NCBI RefSeq assembly: GCF_004027225.2 | Contig: NC_046358.1 | Span: 6,851,284 to 6,915,283, forward strand | Direction of reading: 5' to 3' | DNA: 64,000 nt | Source: Strigops habroptila | Lineage: Eukaryota > Chordata > Aves > Psittaciformes > Psittacidae | Shown: in pieces, positions 12,801 through 24,100 of the stretch | Layout of the letters: each line of letters opens with the position of its first letter | Numbering within the stretch: the stretch's first letter is position 1 | Made by a program: the position numbers and the translations under genes | The notes under the pieces: generated by a model | Database searches by the model: none | Seen by the model: the letters and a program-made list of their open reading frames with translations, nothing else | Told to the model about the DNA's origin: nothing

Positions 12801-15800
12801 TAGCTCCATATGTCCTTACCAGACTGTAAGGAAAAGCAGGCTGTGGTTTTCAATGGATTTGCAAAATGAATCTGACGATGCAACACTAGTGATATTTTAA
12901 TAGTAATAAGCAGAATAAGCATATACTGGGTAAACAACACAGTACCTGATTGCTGGGTAGCATTTATGGATGTGAATGTAAAACATTAAACAATAAAGGC
13001 AATACTTATGGAAAAAAAAAAAGAGACTTGTTCTCTGATACCAAGCCAGAGAGGAAGTAGAAAACCTTTATTCAGTTTTGTAATGCAACTGGCTTGATAC
13101 TAAGTAATAAACCAGATTAAATATATTGTACTGTGACCCACACATATTTCCTCTTAGAAATAATAGTTTAAATGTGACTGTTTAGACTAGGTGTTGATCC
13201 AGCATGACTTTGTCTCTGGCTAAGAAGCTAAATAGGCAAGGAGAGTGAGACAGTGTAGGAACCTATGGATTTTTGGGTCCTAGTATGTATGGTGTTATGG
13301 CTTCCATGTGCAGGGCTCAGTTTTGTTGCAAAAAGCCTCATGACAGTAAATAGCATAGCATTCAGGTTATCTGTGTCAGGAGGCAATGCTTGAACTAACC
13401 TTGCTGCATTTGAACCTACAGTGCTGTTCATTCTGACCCTGGAGAGGGACTCTTCATCAGGGACTGTAGTGACAGGACAAGGGGGAATGGGTTTAAACTT
13501 AAACAAGGGAAGCTCAGGTTAGATATAAGGAAGAAGTTCTTTACTGTGAGGGTGCTGAGGCACTGGAACAGGCTGACCAAAGAAGTGGTGAATGCTCCAT
13601 CCCTGGCAGTGTTCAAGGCCAGGCTGGACAGAGCCTTGGGTGACATGGTCTAGTGTGAGGCGTCCCTGCCCATGGTGGGGTTGGAACTGGATGATCTTAA
13701 GGTCCTTTCCAAGCCAAAACATTCTGTGATTCTATGATTCTATGTCACACGGGTTTCAGGAAGACACTGAGGAACATTGCACTGCCAAGGGCAGGTGGAA
13801 CAAAGGAAGAAGCTGACAAAAAGACAAAGTAATGGAAATCAATGGATCCAAGGAAGCCCAGACTAGCAGGGCAAACTGAATAGCCTTCCCACAAGGCACA
13901 GGAGGACCTGCTGGACACCTGGGTGATTACAAGAAATCTACTGTGGCACATGTATTTAATTGAAGAGATCCTATGTAACCCCCTGTTGTACCCTATTAAC
14001 AGTCTCTGACCTGGCACAGCATCATGTTGTGTAGTTCCTGGTAGCAAATCTCTTCGGTTGGCCCATTACACCAGGAAGTTGGGAAACCTGTTGTGCAGGA
14101 GAGGTGCTAGCAAAGGCGATCTGCTGGCAATCTGTTCCTGTAAGGGCATGGCTGGATTTCACACTTGTGCCTGCTGGGATTTTGTAGTAAGGAGGAAAAT
14201 ACGCCCTTTGGGCAGCTACTCTGAACGCAGTGAACAGCTCCCAATTCTCAGAACACCAGAAGTGTAACTTGAGTTGGTTTTCTGACACCTTTACAAGTGT
14301 ACATCTGTAGACTTGGGCAAGTAAGAGAAGCACATGGGGATCCTCATCTTGGATCACATTACTGGTGGTACCAAGTGCTTCTCATCTATCTCAAAAAAAC
14401 CTCACACACAAACCCAAACTTCCTCTTTAAAACTGCAATAATTTGCCAAACAGAAAGATATTCCAATACTCAAAGCAGCAGCCATTCTCGTTGCTTATCT
14501 CTGGCAAATCTCAACAGTCAGGTAGCTCTGCACTGAGCTACCAACCAGGTAGACCCTGCTGACCCAGGCAGGTCAGCGAGTGATGCCATAACTGGCCCTG
14601 TTCTTTTGAACAGCCATCACTCACCAGGACCACCACTAGCACTGCACAGACACGCTGAATGTTGGCTGTCTGACTACGTCTAGGTCATGTATGTTTTCTG
14701 ATCCTATGTCCAATACATGATCATAGAATCATAGAATGGTTTGGGTTGGAAAGGACCTTAAGATCATCTAGTTCCAAACCCCCTGCCATGGGCAGGGATG
14801 CCTCACCCTAGCCCATGTCATGCAAGGCTCTGTCCAACCTGGCCTTGAACACTGCCAGGGATGGAGCATTCACAACTTCCTTGGGCAACCTGTTCCAGTG
14901 CCTCACCACCCTCACAGTAAAGAACTTCTTTATATCTAATCTAAACTTCCCCTGTTTAAGTTTGAAGCCATCACCCCTTGTCCTACCACCACAGTCCCTG
15001 ATGAAGAGTCCCTCCCCAGCATCCTTATAGGCCCCCTTCAGACACTGGAAGCTGCTCTGAGTTCTCCAAGCAGCTTCTCTTCTCCAGGCTGAAGAGCCCC
15101 AACTTTCTCAGCCTTCTTCATCATAGAATCAGATTCACAGAATGGTTTCTGTTGGAAGGGACCTTAAAGCTCACTCAGTTCCAACCCCCTGCCACGGGCA
15201 GGGACACCTTCCACTAGAGCAGGTTGCTCCAAGCCCCTGTGTCCAACCTGGCCTTGAACACTGCCAGGGATGGGGCAGCCACAGCTTCTCTGGGCACCCT
15301 GTGCCAGCGCCTCAGCACCCTCACAGGGAAGAACTTCTGCCTAATGTCTAAAATAAATCTCCCCTCTGTCACAGTTTAAAGCCATTTCCCCTTGTCCTGT
15401 CACTACATGCCCTTGTAAAAAGTCTCTCTTCATATTTCTTGTAGGCCTCTTTTAGGCACTGGAAAGCTGCTCAGATGTCTCTCTGGAGCCTTCCCTTCTC
15501 CAGGTTGAACAAGCCCAGCTCTCTCAGCCTGTCTCCATAGGAGAGGTGCTCCAGCCCTCTGAGCATCTTTGTGGCCTCCTCTGGACTTGCTCGAGCATTA
15601 TTCATAATGAATTATCAAGAGGCCTAAGGTGTAGCTGAGAATGTATTACTATCATTTTATGAACTATATAAAACAACTGGAAATTCAAAATTAAGTCTTG
15701 AAGAGATTATGAGCTTTTATCCTTTGTCATTTTTACTAAACAAGCTGTAAAATTATTCAGGAAGTCTAAGAATGTTAAGTAAGAGAACAGGAGCAGTAAC

Positions 15801-17000
15801 ATACTTGTTTTCAGAGGAGCCATGCATTTGTGACAGAAGGAAGGCCCTTTCCACATTTGTTTTCTGCTGCATGTTCTTTGCATATGGCATAACTTACTTA
15901 AAACAGAAATTAACTGTTGTTCCCTCCCAACATGGCATTAGAACCTGCTATGTTCCCACAAATAGCAAATAGGAAACAGTCACACAGAACAAAGATTATA
16001 ATAATGATAATAATAAACAACAACAACAATGACGACAATAAAGGCAGCCTTAGAGACAGTTCCTGAAGTCTGGCTCTTCAGCCATGGAGCTGACATCATT
16101 CCATGGCTCTCAGGCCCACAAAATCAGCCTGGGCAGGCAAAAGCTTCTCTGTACCATAGAATCATACAATGGTTTGGGTTGGAAGGGACCTTAAAGCTCA
16201 TCCAGTTCCAACCCCCTGCCACAGGCAGGGACACCTTCCACTAGACCAGGTTGCTCCAACCTGGCCTTGAACACTGCCAGGGATGTGGCAGCCACAGCTT
16301 CTCGAGCATGTATTCTTTTGTCTTTCTTGCCCTGCTGCAAGTAGTATGTCCAGACTGCAGCTACAGATACAGCATTATCCAGAGTGTCTCATTCAAACAG
16401 CAGCTGCAGCTACACTGTTGTGACCAAAGGAACAAACCTACACCAATAACTCTAACCCAGCTCGCTTAGCTACTGCTTGCAGCAAAGCCACTCATCACGT
16501 GGAGCTCAGCAACAAGCAGCATCCCGGCTCTGAACATCTCTTTAGGTTCTGCTACTTGTGTGAGCAATAGCTACACCCCCAGCAGGTACAAGACTAGGCA
16601 GTTTAAAGCTAGTTGGATTATACTGGTGCAAGCTTCTCCAACAGCAGACACAGCAGTCAGAGAGTGCTGTAGCAGGTGGCAATAAGATACCTAATGAAGA
16701 TTGAAGATGAGGAGCTACTTCCAGTGAGTCAGAGCAAGCACACTTCTGCCTAAGCACATAGGACCTCTAGTTCCATTCACCCGATGAGTGAGGGGCTGAT
16801 CTGCCCCAGCTACTCACCCGGCACTGGTACAGCTCCTGCAGCTGGGTATTGATCCATTCCTCCAGCTCTAGCCAGCGCTGTAGGTCTTTGCGGTTGTACT
16901 TGATGGTTAACTTGCCCAGTTTCCTGTGTGATGATTCCTCCCCAGGTTTCTCTGGCGTCTGGAAAGTCACCCGGGGCAGTGCACTGGAGTTGCTGGCCAT
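9812..17000 (-). CDS. PPP1R14D: PPP1R14D, protein phosphatase 1 inhibitor of the CPI-17/PHI family, complete in four coding exons
   Basis: Exons on the minus strand: 17000-16818, 12215-12120, 11918-11886 and 9880-9812, with stop TGA at 9814-9812. All junctions are GT-AG, phase 0, giving 61+32+11+22 = 126 codons. The conserved core reads [20 protein letters not shown], where Thr32 corresponds to the activating phospho-threonine of CPI-17 (R/L-V/L-T-V/I-K-Y). It continues [12 protein letters not shown], then [24 protein letters not shown] and [15 protein letters not shown]. These match the PHIN domain helices I recall for human PPP1R14D. Function known for the family: when phosphorylated by PKC or PKA it docks at the PP1 catalytic site and inhibits it. 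I chose D over A, B and C because of position between ZFYVE19 and SPINT1. The N terminus is about 20 residues shorter than human (145 aa as I recall). The codon before ATG is GTG, so the frame is open further upstream but has no ATG start there. Confidence 0.92.
11886..11918 (-). CDS. PPP1R14D: PPP1R14D micro-exon 3, 11 codons
   Basis: Exactly 33 nt between acceptor TTTTTAG and donor GAG|GTGAGTG, reading [11 protein letters not shown]. This matches the 'AILGNCPRPTE' segment I recall from human PPP1R14D. It is too short for gene finders that rely on ORF length. Confidence 0.9.
12120..12215 (-). CDS. PPP1R14D: PPP1R14D coding exon 2
   Basis: The minus-strand acceptor TTTTCTTCTTTTTAG precedes 12215; the donor CAG|GTCTGA follows 12120. 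It encodes [20 protein letters not shown] followed by [12 protein letters not shown], matching the acidic 'EIDLEAL' segment of the family. A second in-phase acceptor nine bases inside (12206) would remove three residues, so the exact start is slightly uncertain. Confidence 0.87.
13436..13745 (+). repeat. CR1 LINE 3' end, sense on + strand
   Basis: Starts near GGAGAGGGACTCTTCATCAG, continues through the GGATAT-AAGGAAGAAGTTCTT type block and the conserved CCATCCCTGGCAGTGTTCAA, and ends GATTCTATGATTCTATG, the CR1 terminal direct repeat. 5' truncated, as usual for CR1. It lies in PPP1R14D intron 1. Confidence 0.93.
14720..15119 (-). repeat. CR1 LINE 3' end, antisense
   Basis: Begins TCATAGAATCATAGAATGG, the reverse complement of the CR1 3' terminus, and contains the ACTGCCAGGGATGGAGCATT block. 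It runs about 400 bp to the region of the next copy. It lies in PPP1R14D intron 1. Confidence 0.93.
15120..15598 (-). repeat. Second CR1 LINE 3' end, antisense, adjacent to the previous one
   Basis: Starts with ATCATAGAATCAGATTCACAG, a slightly different terminus, and extends further into the 5' part of the element than its neighbour (CTCTCAGCCTGTCTCCATAG block). It directly abuts the previous copy, so one element probably inserted at the end of the other. Confidence 0.92.
15994..16041 (+). repeat. AT-rich trinucleotide repeat (TAA/CAA/GAC)
   Basis: Imperfect run of ATAATAATGATAATAATAAA followed by CAACAACAACAATGACGAC. Simple repeat in PPP1R14D intron 1. Confidence 0.85.
16155..16306 (-). 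repeat. CR1 LINE 3' fragment, antisense, about 150 bp
   Basis: Starts CATAGAATCATACAATGGTT and stops after the CAGCCACAGCTTCTC block. The sequence just before it (16128-16157) is shared with the flank of the fragment at 18411; see findings. Confidence 0.9.
16818..17000 (-). CDS. PPP1R14D: PPP1R14D coding exon 1 (start codon, phospho-Thr motif)
   Basis: ATG at 17000-16998 begins [20 protein letters not shown]. It ends ...QELYQCR at donor CGG|GTGAGT. It carries the KLTIKY phosphorylation site at residue 32 and the first amphipathic helix. The two codons before the ATG read GTG AGC, so the ATG is the natural start. Confidence 0.92.
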
Positions 17001-18408
17001 GCTCACCTCTCTGATAGCAGAAACTCCTTCCTATGGGCTCCTTCACTCCTTTTCTCTGTCTCCTTTAACCAACTCCTCTCTGCAACCAGTGGCCCACAGC
17101 ACAAGCTACTCCCAGATGCGGAAAGCAGGATGCATTGGTGATCCCAGGGAGAGAAGTCGGGGAGACCACACGGCCGGGGCAGCAGCCAGGCACTGCAGGC
17201 AGAGTTACAGCAGCAGATTCTTGGGTTTCACCATGGGCTGTGCTGACAGGAGTGGGGAGGGAGGCAGAAGAGTTGTTGTAACTACATCTGTTGTTAAAAG
17301 AAGCCAAGTGAACCAGGGAATTGATGAACCAAGTCTGTTAATATTTAACGCAAGGCAGCTCCAAGAGGTGGGGAAGAAGGAGGTTTTCAATTACTGTTTT
17401 CCTACAGGCATAACTTAGGTGCATGTGTGGTTCCAGAGGGCTGATCCATACATAACACATTGAATACTTCTGTGTTCAAGCTTCTGTAAACTACTTTGCT
17501 ACAGGGTTTAGCTCCCATCTAAATGGTGTATTTGGTGTTTTCTGGCTAAAGCACTGGAACCAGCACAGGTAAGAAGTGGTCTTAAGTCAGGTGGCTACAT
17601 CCACTATGTATACAGAGTGGGAATACTAGGTCAGTGACACTGAAGCCAAGTTTGGGCTCAGCAGTCCTGTTTGACATTGTTCTACAATCTGTAAATCTAT
17701 TCCAGCTTTCTCAAAAATTGCTGTAGAAAGCCTGGTGGCCTGAGTTTGAGACCATTTGAGCAAAGTGCTTCTGAGAGAAAACAAAATATCTGTGCTCTTA
17801 TTAAATAAACCAGTATTTGGAGGGAAAGGGTGCCTAGGGGTACAGCACTATTTCCTCCCACAGAAAAGTACTTACAGTAAACAGGCTCACCTGCTGAAGC
17901 ATCATAAACTGCTATTTTACTGTATGTTATCACTGCTGGGTTTACAATCTCTTTCTTACTGGAAGGTGGGTTAAAAGTGCAGTGTTATTGCCCTGTGCCA
18001 TTTCAGAAGGATACGTGTGAGCAGCACTGTTCAGAGGAACACAAATCAGGCTGGCTGTGTTATGGTGTGCCAGGGCACTGGGACATCTGCGTTCCCTCCA
18101 GATGCTGTATCACACAGATTCCTTATTCATCCATTCCCAGAGACCTGCCCAGGGAGCACATGGAACAGACAAACCAGCTGAGGCCCTCCATCATGAAGCA
18201 GATCCACCAAGCCCATCCTTATGATCTAAGTGGAAAAAGCAAGTCTCTGCTGCTCCTGGAGGCCAAGGTACTTCCAGTTTGGAGACCAAGAGCTAGATAC
18301 ACCAAGGGAAGAGCAACCAACCCTTCTCCCACTGACAGGTACTCCCAGGCAGCATGGTAAGTCTGCAGAGGGGCTAGTCTCCCCTGGGCAGGCAAAAGTT
18401 TACCTGTA

Positions 18409-18475
18409 CCATGGGATCATAGAATGGTTTGGGTTTGGAAGTGGTATCCAGTTCCCTAGCCAAAGCCCAATTCCT
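18409..18475 (-). repeat. Short decayed CR1 3' fragment, antisense
   Basis: ATCATAGAATGGTTTGGGTT and a diverged remnant (TATCCAGTTCC). Only the terminus is recognisable. The preceding 30 bases match those before the 16155 copy. Confidence 0.7.
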
Positions 18476-21400
18476 GTGCCCAGAGGGATGGTGGTACAGC
18501 CAGCCAGCAACGTCTTGTACACAGGGTGATAGATAAATGGGCAGGGCCATTCCAGCCCTTCATTTCATCCTGTATTTCAGCAAAAAATAAAAGCATTTTC
18601 TGATGCAAAAGTATTCCACAGAATACTGATCCTGAAACTTGCTGCCACATTAGTGAGGGATAAAGCATTAAAGTATACCTGAAAGTGATATCATCTCCTC
18701 TGCTTTTCAGACAGCCTAAAATTTCTATTCAGAAGACAGCTCTCAGGTATTGAATTTAAGCAGCTTTACCCATTTTTCCTCACTTGGCTCCCTCTAATCT
18801 CACTCCTAAAACTGTTGGGAGAGGCTCAGACCATACTCAGTGAGTGCAGATTCTACAGAGATTCTTAAGTGTTAGAAACCTTCCAAAATCCATTGAACAT
18901 CCTATAGTGTGTTTACCACTATTGATTTTTCAAAGGTTAATATCCTGGCCCAACATAGGCAGATTTTCACAAGGTAGGTCTGGACCAAAGGGAACACGCT
19001 GTCAGAAGTCAACTTCTCATCTCCAAATACAAGTGCTCTATTTTGGTGTTCATGGACTGGTATTTTTTAACAGGGGAAAACAACCTACATTTCTTTGGTC
19101 CCAAGAAACTATGACAGGCTGGCATTAAGACCAGAGAAAAAGGACCAGACTTAGAAGAGAAGTTACCTGGCTGACTCTGGTGCAGTTGGGCAGTTAGCTT
19201 AACTGTACATGAAAGATAAGGTTTGCCCTGTTAATCTTCTGCCGCATAGTTGAATTTATGAAGCACAGGATCCAGAGGTCACAGGATAGGTGTGAGGCAG
19301 AGGGAAAAGGGAATATAACCTGCCCTAATGGCTCTTCAAACACTTTGAGCTGCTATTGACTTGTAACCTCACTTGAGCATGAGCAATGCACTGAGATACC
19401 ACATCTGAAAAGGTCCACAGGCAGACTCACCCCACTGTCCATACTCCATCAACAAAGTACTGAGCAGAACCCAGTGCCTTTGTGCTGCTTTATCAGTGTC
19501 ACCCTACAATGGCATAAGACATTCCGAAGGTGACGTCAGAGGCCCTCTCAGGAAACTGCAAACAAAAATGAGCCAGATTACAGGATGTTCATCATACTGC
19601 TTTGGTTTGTATGAGCTTAGTCATGGATTATTTGTAATGAGAAGGTGGCAATATAGAAATAAAGGTTTACAGATAAGGTGGGCCTCCTCCAGTAATAAAC
19701 TATTTTAATGTATCATTCAAGCAAGAGGAAGAAGCAAAAAGTGTGCAAGATCACTGCCTGAGGGTGTGGTAGAAATTTCTGCAGGCACAGGATTGGGTGG
19801 CTCGTGCAGGGTAAGGGATATTGTCCCCTTTGAAGGAGGCAGCATCTCCCACGAGTGCACCAGCCATCTGCCAGTGCTGGTAAGTGCCAGTGTCCACCAA
19901 GCAAGAAGAAGCTGCATGACTCTTTGCACAGTGCTGCATCCCATCCTGTCCTCTCCTTGCCTCACAGCAGATTCTGGTGGCCACAGGGGCAGAAAGACAT
20001 TCACCAATTTGTTTGGATGTGCACAGTGGGGGGATCTCAGAGATCTTGGGCATAGCTTGGAGATGTGATCTTACTTTCAACCTACCTGTCTCTCCTTATA
20101 GCCTTGGACATACAGCCTGGACCAAAACTTCAGAAGTGAACACACATACTTGGGCAACTAAGTCATCTAATCAGATAACCTGTTCGTTCACCAGAGCTGC
20201 ACACATATAAGCTCCAATGGGCCTCCTGCTGCAGTTGCTGATGATCATGCTCTCTGCAAACGTGCTTATCATTTATGCATTGAATAAAGAGGGGTTAAGC
20301 ATGGCCAACGCATTTGAGTGTTAGACTGAGGCACTGTGCCTGTTTCCATGTGTGTGACCTGGGGTTGCTGCTCTTCCAGGCTTGCCCTAAGAGGGAGGTC
20401 TTTCCTCTGAAAAGGAGGGGGGATTCCATACTGTGAAGCTGGGCTTTTATGACTGTCTATGGCTCCAGAGAGGGCCACCAAACCAAGATGAGCATCTGTG
20501 TCATAGTACCAAGCAGCTGTGACACAGATCCAGACAGCAGAGCACAAGTGCATGAGGCAGATCAGTTACACTCCTCTGTTCTTGAAGCTAATAATGTCCA
20601 TCCCACACCTGTGACCTAAGCTGGTGCTTCTCTTTCTCTCTGAGCTGATGACTCTGGTGTGTGCTCAATAATTCAGCAGGGCCCCAGCTCATCTTTCCGG
20701 AGATCCAGGTCGACCCATTTCCCTTTAAGTACCAGGCTAGAGAGGAACGTTTCCCTTCAGGACAGCCAGAAGTCACTCGCCACCTGGTTTAGAAAATAAT
20801 CACTTTCCCTGTGGTTGAAAACATGATAGTTAACACACATTAAACCAGGTAGGACAGCAGAGGTGACTGTATCAACACCGTGTTGACACCACAAGGTAAA
20901 GAGGTTCTGCACCCTCCTGTGAGCAGGAACAGGCACAGAAAAAAGTCGTGCAGAACAGAAAATGTAGCAAGGACTGGAGATTTAAAGAATCCAGAGCCCC
21001 AAACACACACATACCCCCATCCTGACATCCATCATCCACTTCCACAGGAGCGTGGAAACCAAAAAGGCTGCATTGTGTCCCCAGAAATCTAGCAAGAAGA
21101 GGGAGAGCACATCATCTCTCGCCTTCAACTCCTGGAGACTTAAGGAAGCAGCCAGGGGTTTCCAGCTCACAGATTCCCCACCTCTCACCTGAGCAGTGCT
21201 GCTACCCTCTCCCCAGCACACAGAGAGGACCCTATATATTCTTCAGCCAGTAATTAGTAATCAGTCTTATTCCTCTCCCCCAAGTCTCACCTTTCATAAG
21301 GCAATGAAAGAGCCGTGAGAAGGAAGAATGTTGAGAGACAGCGGAAAACATTTCCCAACTGATCAGCCCCAAATCACAGTATTTAGCACCACCTCAAAAA

Positions 21401-23724
21401 ATGGACAGGTCTCAGCAACAGGGAGGAGAGGTCAGAGGAGCTGGCCTGCCACCCTCCTGCCTCTGTTACTGGCAGGCAAGTGAAGTGTGAAGGCTAATGG
21501 CTCAGCAGCAGCTGAGCAGGGTAAATGAGAAATAGCTGTACTTACTGTACAGGCACACCAGGACTAGCAAACCCTGGACTCCCTTGTCATTTAGGCCATT
21601 CTGCTTACCTGTGTCCATCCTCAAACATCCTGTAGGCAGTGGGATAAGTAAGCATCTCCACTGAGGAGGAGGCCCCCCCTCCTCTTGAATACTTATGTGA
21701 AACTGACAACATGGATTAGGTGCCAAATAGATTATTTGGGGATCTTTGAAAACCTGTCCATGTTGTTTGGCTGCCCTCCCTCTTGTGTTGTTTTGCTGTT
21801 TCCCTACAGAAAGAGGCTTGCAGCACTAAAAGCATGATCAGTGTTTTCATGGGACACAGAGGTTTCAGCAAGTCCTTGAATGGTAGAGTTGGAGACAAGA
21901 GAAGCAGTGGCTGCATAGATAAAGTGTAATCTTCCTTGTTTTCCAGCCTGCTTTCAATAAAAAAGTTTATTGTGATCTATCACCTTGGGAAGGCGCAATT
22001 CCTCTTGCTGGGCTTGTACTGCTCACACCATCTACAGACCCAGGGGAGAGCAGCCCTTCATGGGAAATGCTGGCAGCTGGCATGAAGGTGTTGAAAGTCT
22101 GAAGGTTCCCTGGGATGCAGTCACTGTAGGAAGTGATGGAGAAGGAGAGTCTGTGGGAAACTCCGTGGCCCATCCTGTTCCACTGTAAAGAACAGCTCAG
22201 GTTGCCTATGGGGACTTCAACAGGAAATGTTAAGCTTATTCTAGTTCTTGCAAATTAAAGATTCTTTGCTTCACATTTCCCTATCTATCTCCCTGTAAAA
22301 GCCTAACGTAGACAAAAATGCAGATACTTTCTCGATGTGACAAGTCTCAACACTATTTTCACTTCCTTTCACAGTGCTCCTGCCCTTAAGGACTTACCTT
22401 GACCAGCAACATTAAAACAAAAGCCAGTGCCATTCAGGGGACTGTAGACAAGAATTTCCCCAAAGAAACAATATACCCTCACTGTAACTCCCTTCTCCAA
22501 AGCTCCCCTTGATGCAGTAGAAATGGCTCTCAGGAGGACTCAGCAGCCTGTCATGCTTTCCCTTGCTTCCACAGGACCAGTGCTCGTCACAGCCCGACAA
22601 CGTCCCTCCCCATTTTGTGCCATCACTTGCATCCGGGTCTCGCCCCTAAACCGCACCAGGAGGTTTCCCCTGAGGCAAATACAACAAAACAAGCAAGCAA
22701 ACCTGTCTCCCAAGCAGTAATTACACATGGAGTAGTTCCCAGGCAAAGCACAGCAGAATGGATTTGTCTGCAGCAGCCTGTGGGACAAGCTGTTAGGAAG
22801 CCACTGCAGATGGTGATGCCATGGAGCTGGGCTGCACAGCAAAGGGGACCTGGAACAAGTCTTTCCTATTCTTCTTCCTGTTGGGATCACTTCCTTATGG
22901 AAGGTGGGCACCCACCTGCAGATGGATGTTGGGGTATCCACAGCAAACACAGGAAGGCTGGTGACGCAGGCTCCTGCACCGAGTTGGTTACAAGCCATGC
23001 GTGTGTAAGAGCTCTTGAAATCTTAGTCAAATATTAACCTGTGGTGTGGTTTACCCCCCCTGAGTCACCTCCTCAATAGTTATTGCCTGGCTGAGAGCAG
23101 ACACGGCTCTCGAAGCTTCTCAAGGACACACAGACGTTAACAATGACTCACTGTTCCACGACCCCTAAAAACACTCCCAAGTCATAACATCGCACACCCT
23201 ACTTTCCCTTCATGCTAACATGAATAACACACAGCTCAGTTGAAGTCGTGAGACATTAGTTGTTTGCCAGAAGATGAGGGCTGCGATGGGATTTCTAGGT
23301 TAAGAGGGCAAAGAGTGAGTTACTGAGTTGGAAAGAAAGCTGCTGCAGCAGGGAGAGGTTCCTGGTAGAAGTCCTTGATCTTGGGATTAATCTTACTTAA
23401 AGTATTAATTACTGAACCTCTCCAGAAGAAATTGGGCACAGGTAGACACTGAGCTACTGGCACAGAGGTGGGATGCATCCCTCCTAGAGTGGAGGACCAA
23501 AACTGTGATCTTTAAAGATCAAATAAGCCAGACCCACCTGTGAAGCAGAAAAAAAATAGGACCAATTTATGAATATAGAGAATATAAAAAGTAAAATCAC
23601 ATACTTAGGAAATTGTCACCAGAATATTTAGCTGAGACTCACGAGCTCAAAATGGCAGAGAGAACAAAACCGAGATCCATAAAACATGTCCTGTTTTATA
23701 ACATTGTAAGATGGCTCTGCAGTG

Positions 23725-24100
23725 AGCCTATGATACTAATATGATCCCAAGATGTATTCAGCAATGTATTTCCAGCAGAGAGAAGAATAAATACATGGTA
23801 ATGGTGACCCATTCTTTAGACTGTGGCATACAATTCTGTAACACATAATTAATACTGACAAATATGAAACTGGAAAATGTGCAGAAGATAAAGGCCATTA
23901 GGATAACAGAGGGGAAGTGGAGACTCTACCGTAGAAGAAGTGATTGAAAGGTCCTGGCTTGCTTGCCCTAGCAAATTGAAGACTGAGTTAGGATATGATT
24001 TCACTGAAATAAATACAGCTGAAGACAACAAAAGGAGAGAAGGATTTTGGAATGAAAGGACAAAACTGCATAATGAAACTGAATATAAAGTAGCTATAAA
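23725..24100 (+). repeat. Ancient CR1-like LINE relic
   Basis: Diverged sequence follows the order of an old CR1 3' half: TGTGGCATACAATTCTGT, AAACTGGAAAATGTGCAGAA, GGCCATTAGGATAACAGAGG, AGCAAATTGAAGACTGAGTT and CTATAAATACATTTATGG. These are spaced like the matching blocks of intact CR1 copies. Identification rests on block order, not on a computed alignment. Confidence 0.5.

Larger units (their letters stand above)
12216..16817 (-). other. PPP1R14D intron 1 (4.6 kb)
   Basis: Between coding exons 1 and 2. It contains the CR1 copies at 13436, 14720, 15120 and 16155 and the simple repeat near 16.0 kb. The remaining sequence has no recognisable exon. Confidence 0.8.

Noticed and set aside
16849-17418. 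189-codon + strand open frame over PPP1R14D exon 1
   Set aside because: It is antisense to a confirmed exon, lacks any recognisable domain, and its openness over the exon is a by-product of the real minus-strand coding sequence.
19713-20080. Cluster of overlapping open frames on both strands near 19.7-20.1 kb
   Set aside because: No family match, not extending as exons with splice sites, and mutually overlapping.
22540-22998. 152-codon - strand and 140-codon + strand frames overlapping
   Set aside because: Both strands open over the same DNA, no motif, no conserved cysteine or helix pattern I could match.
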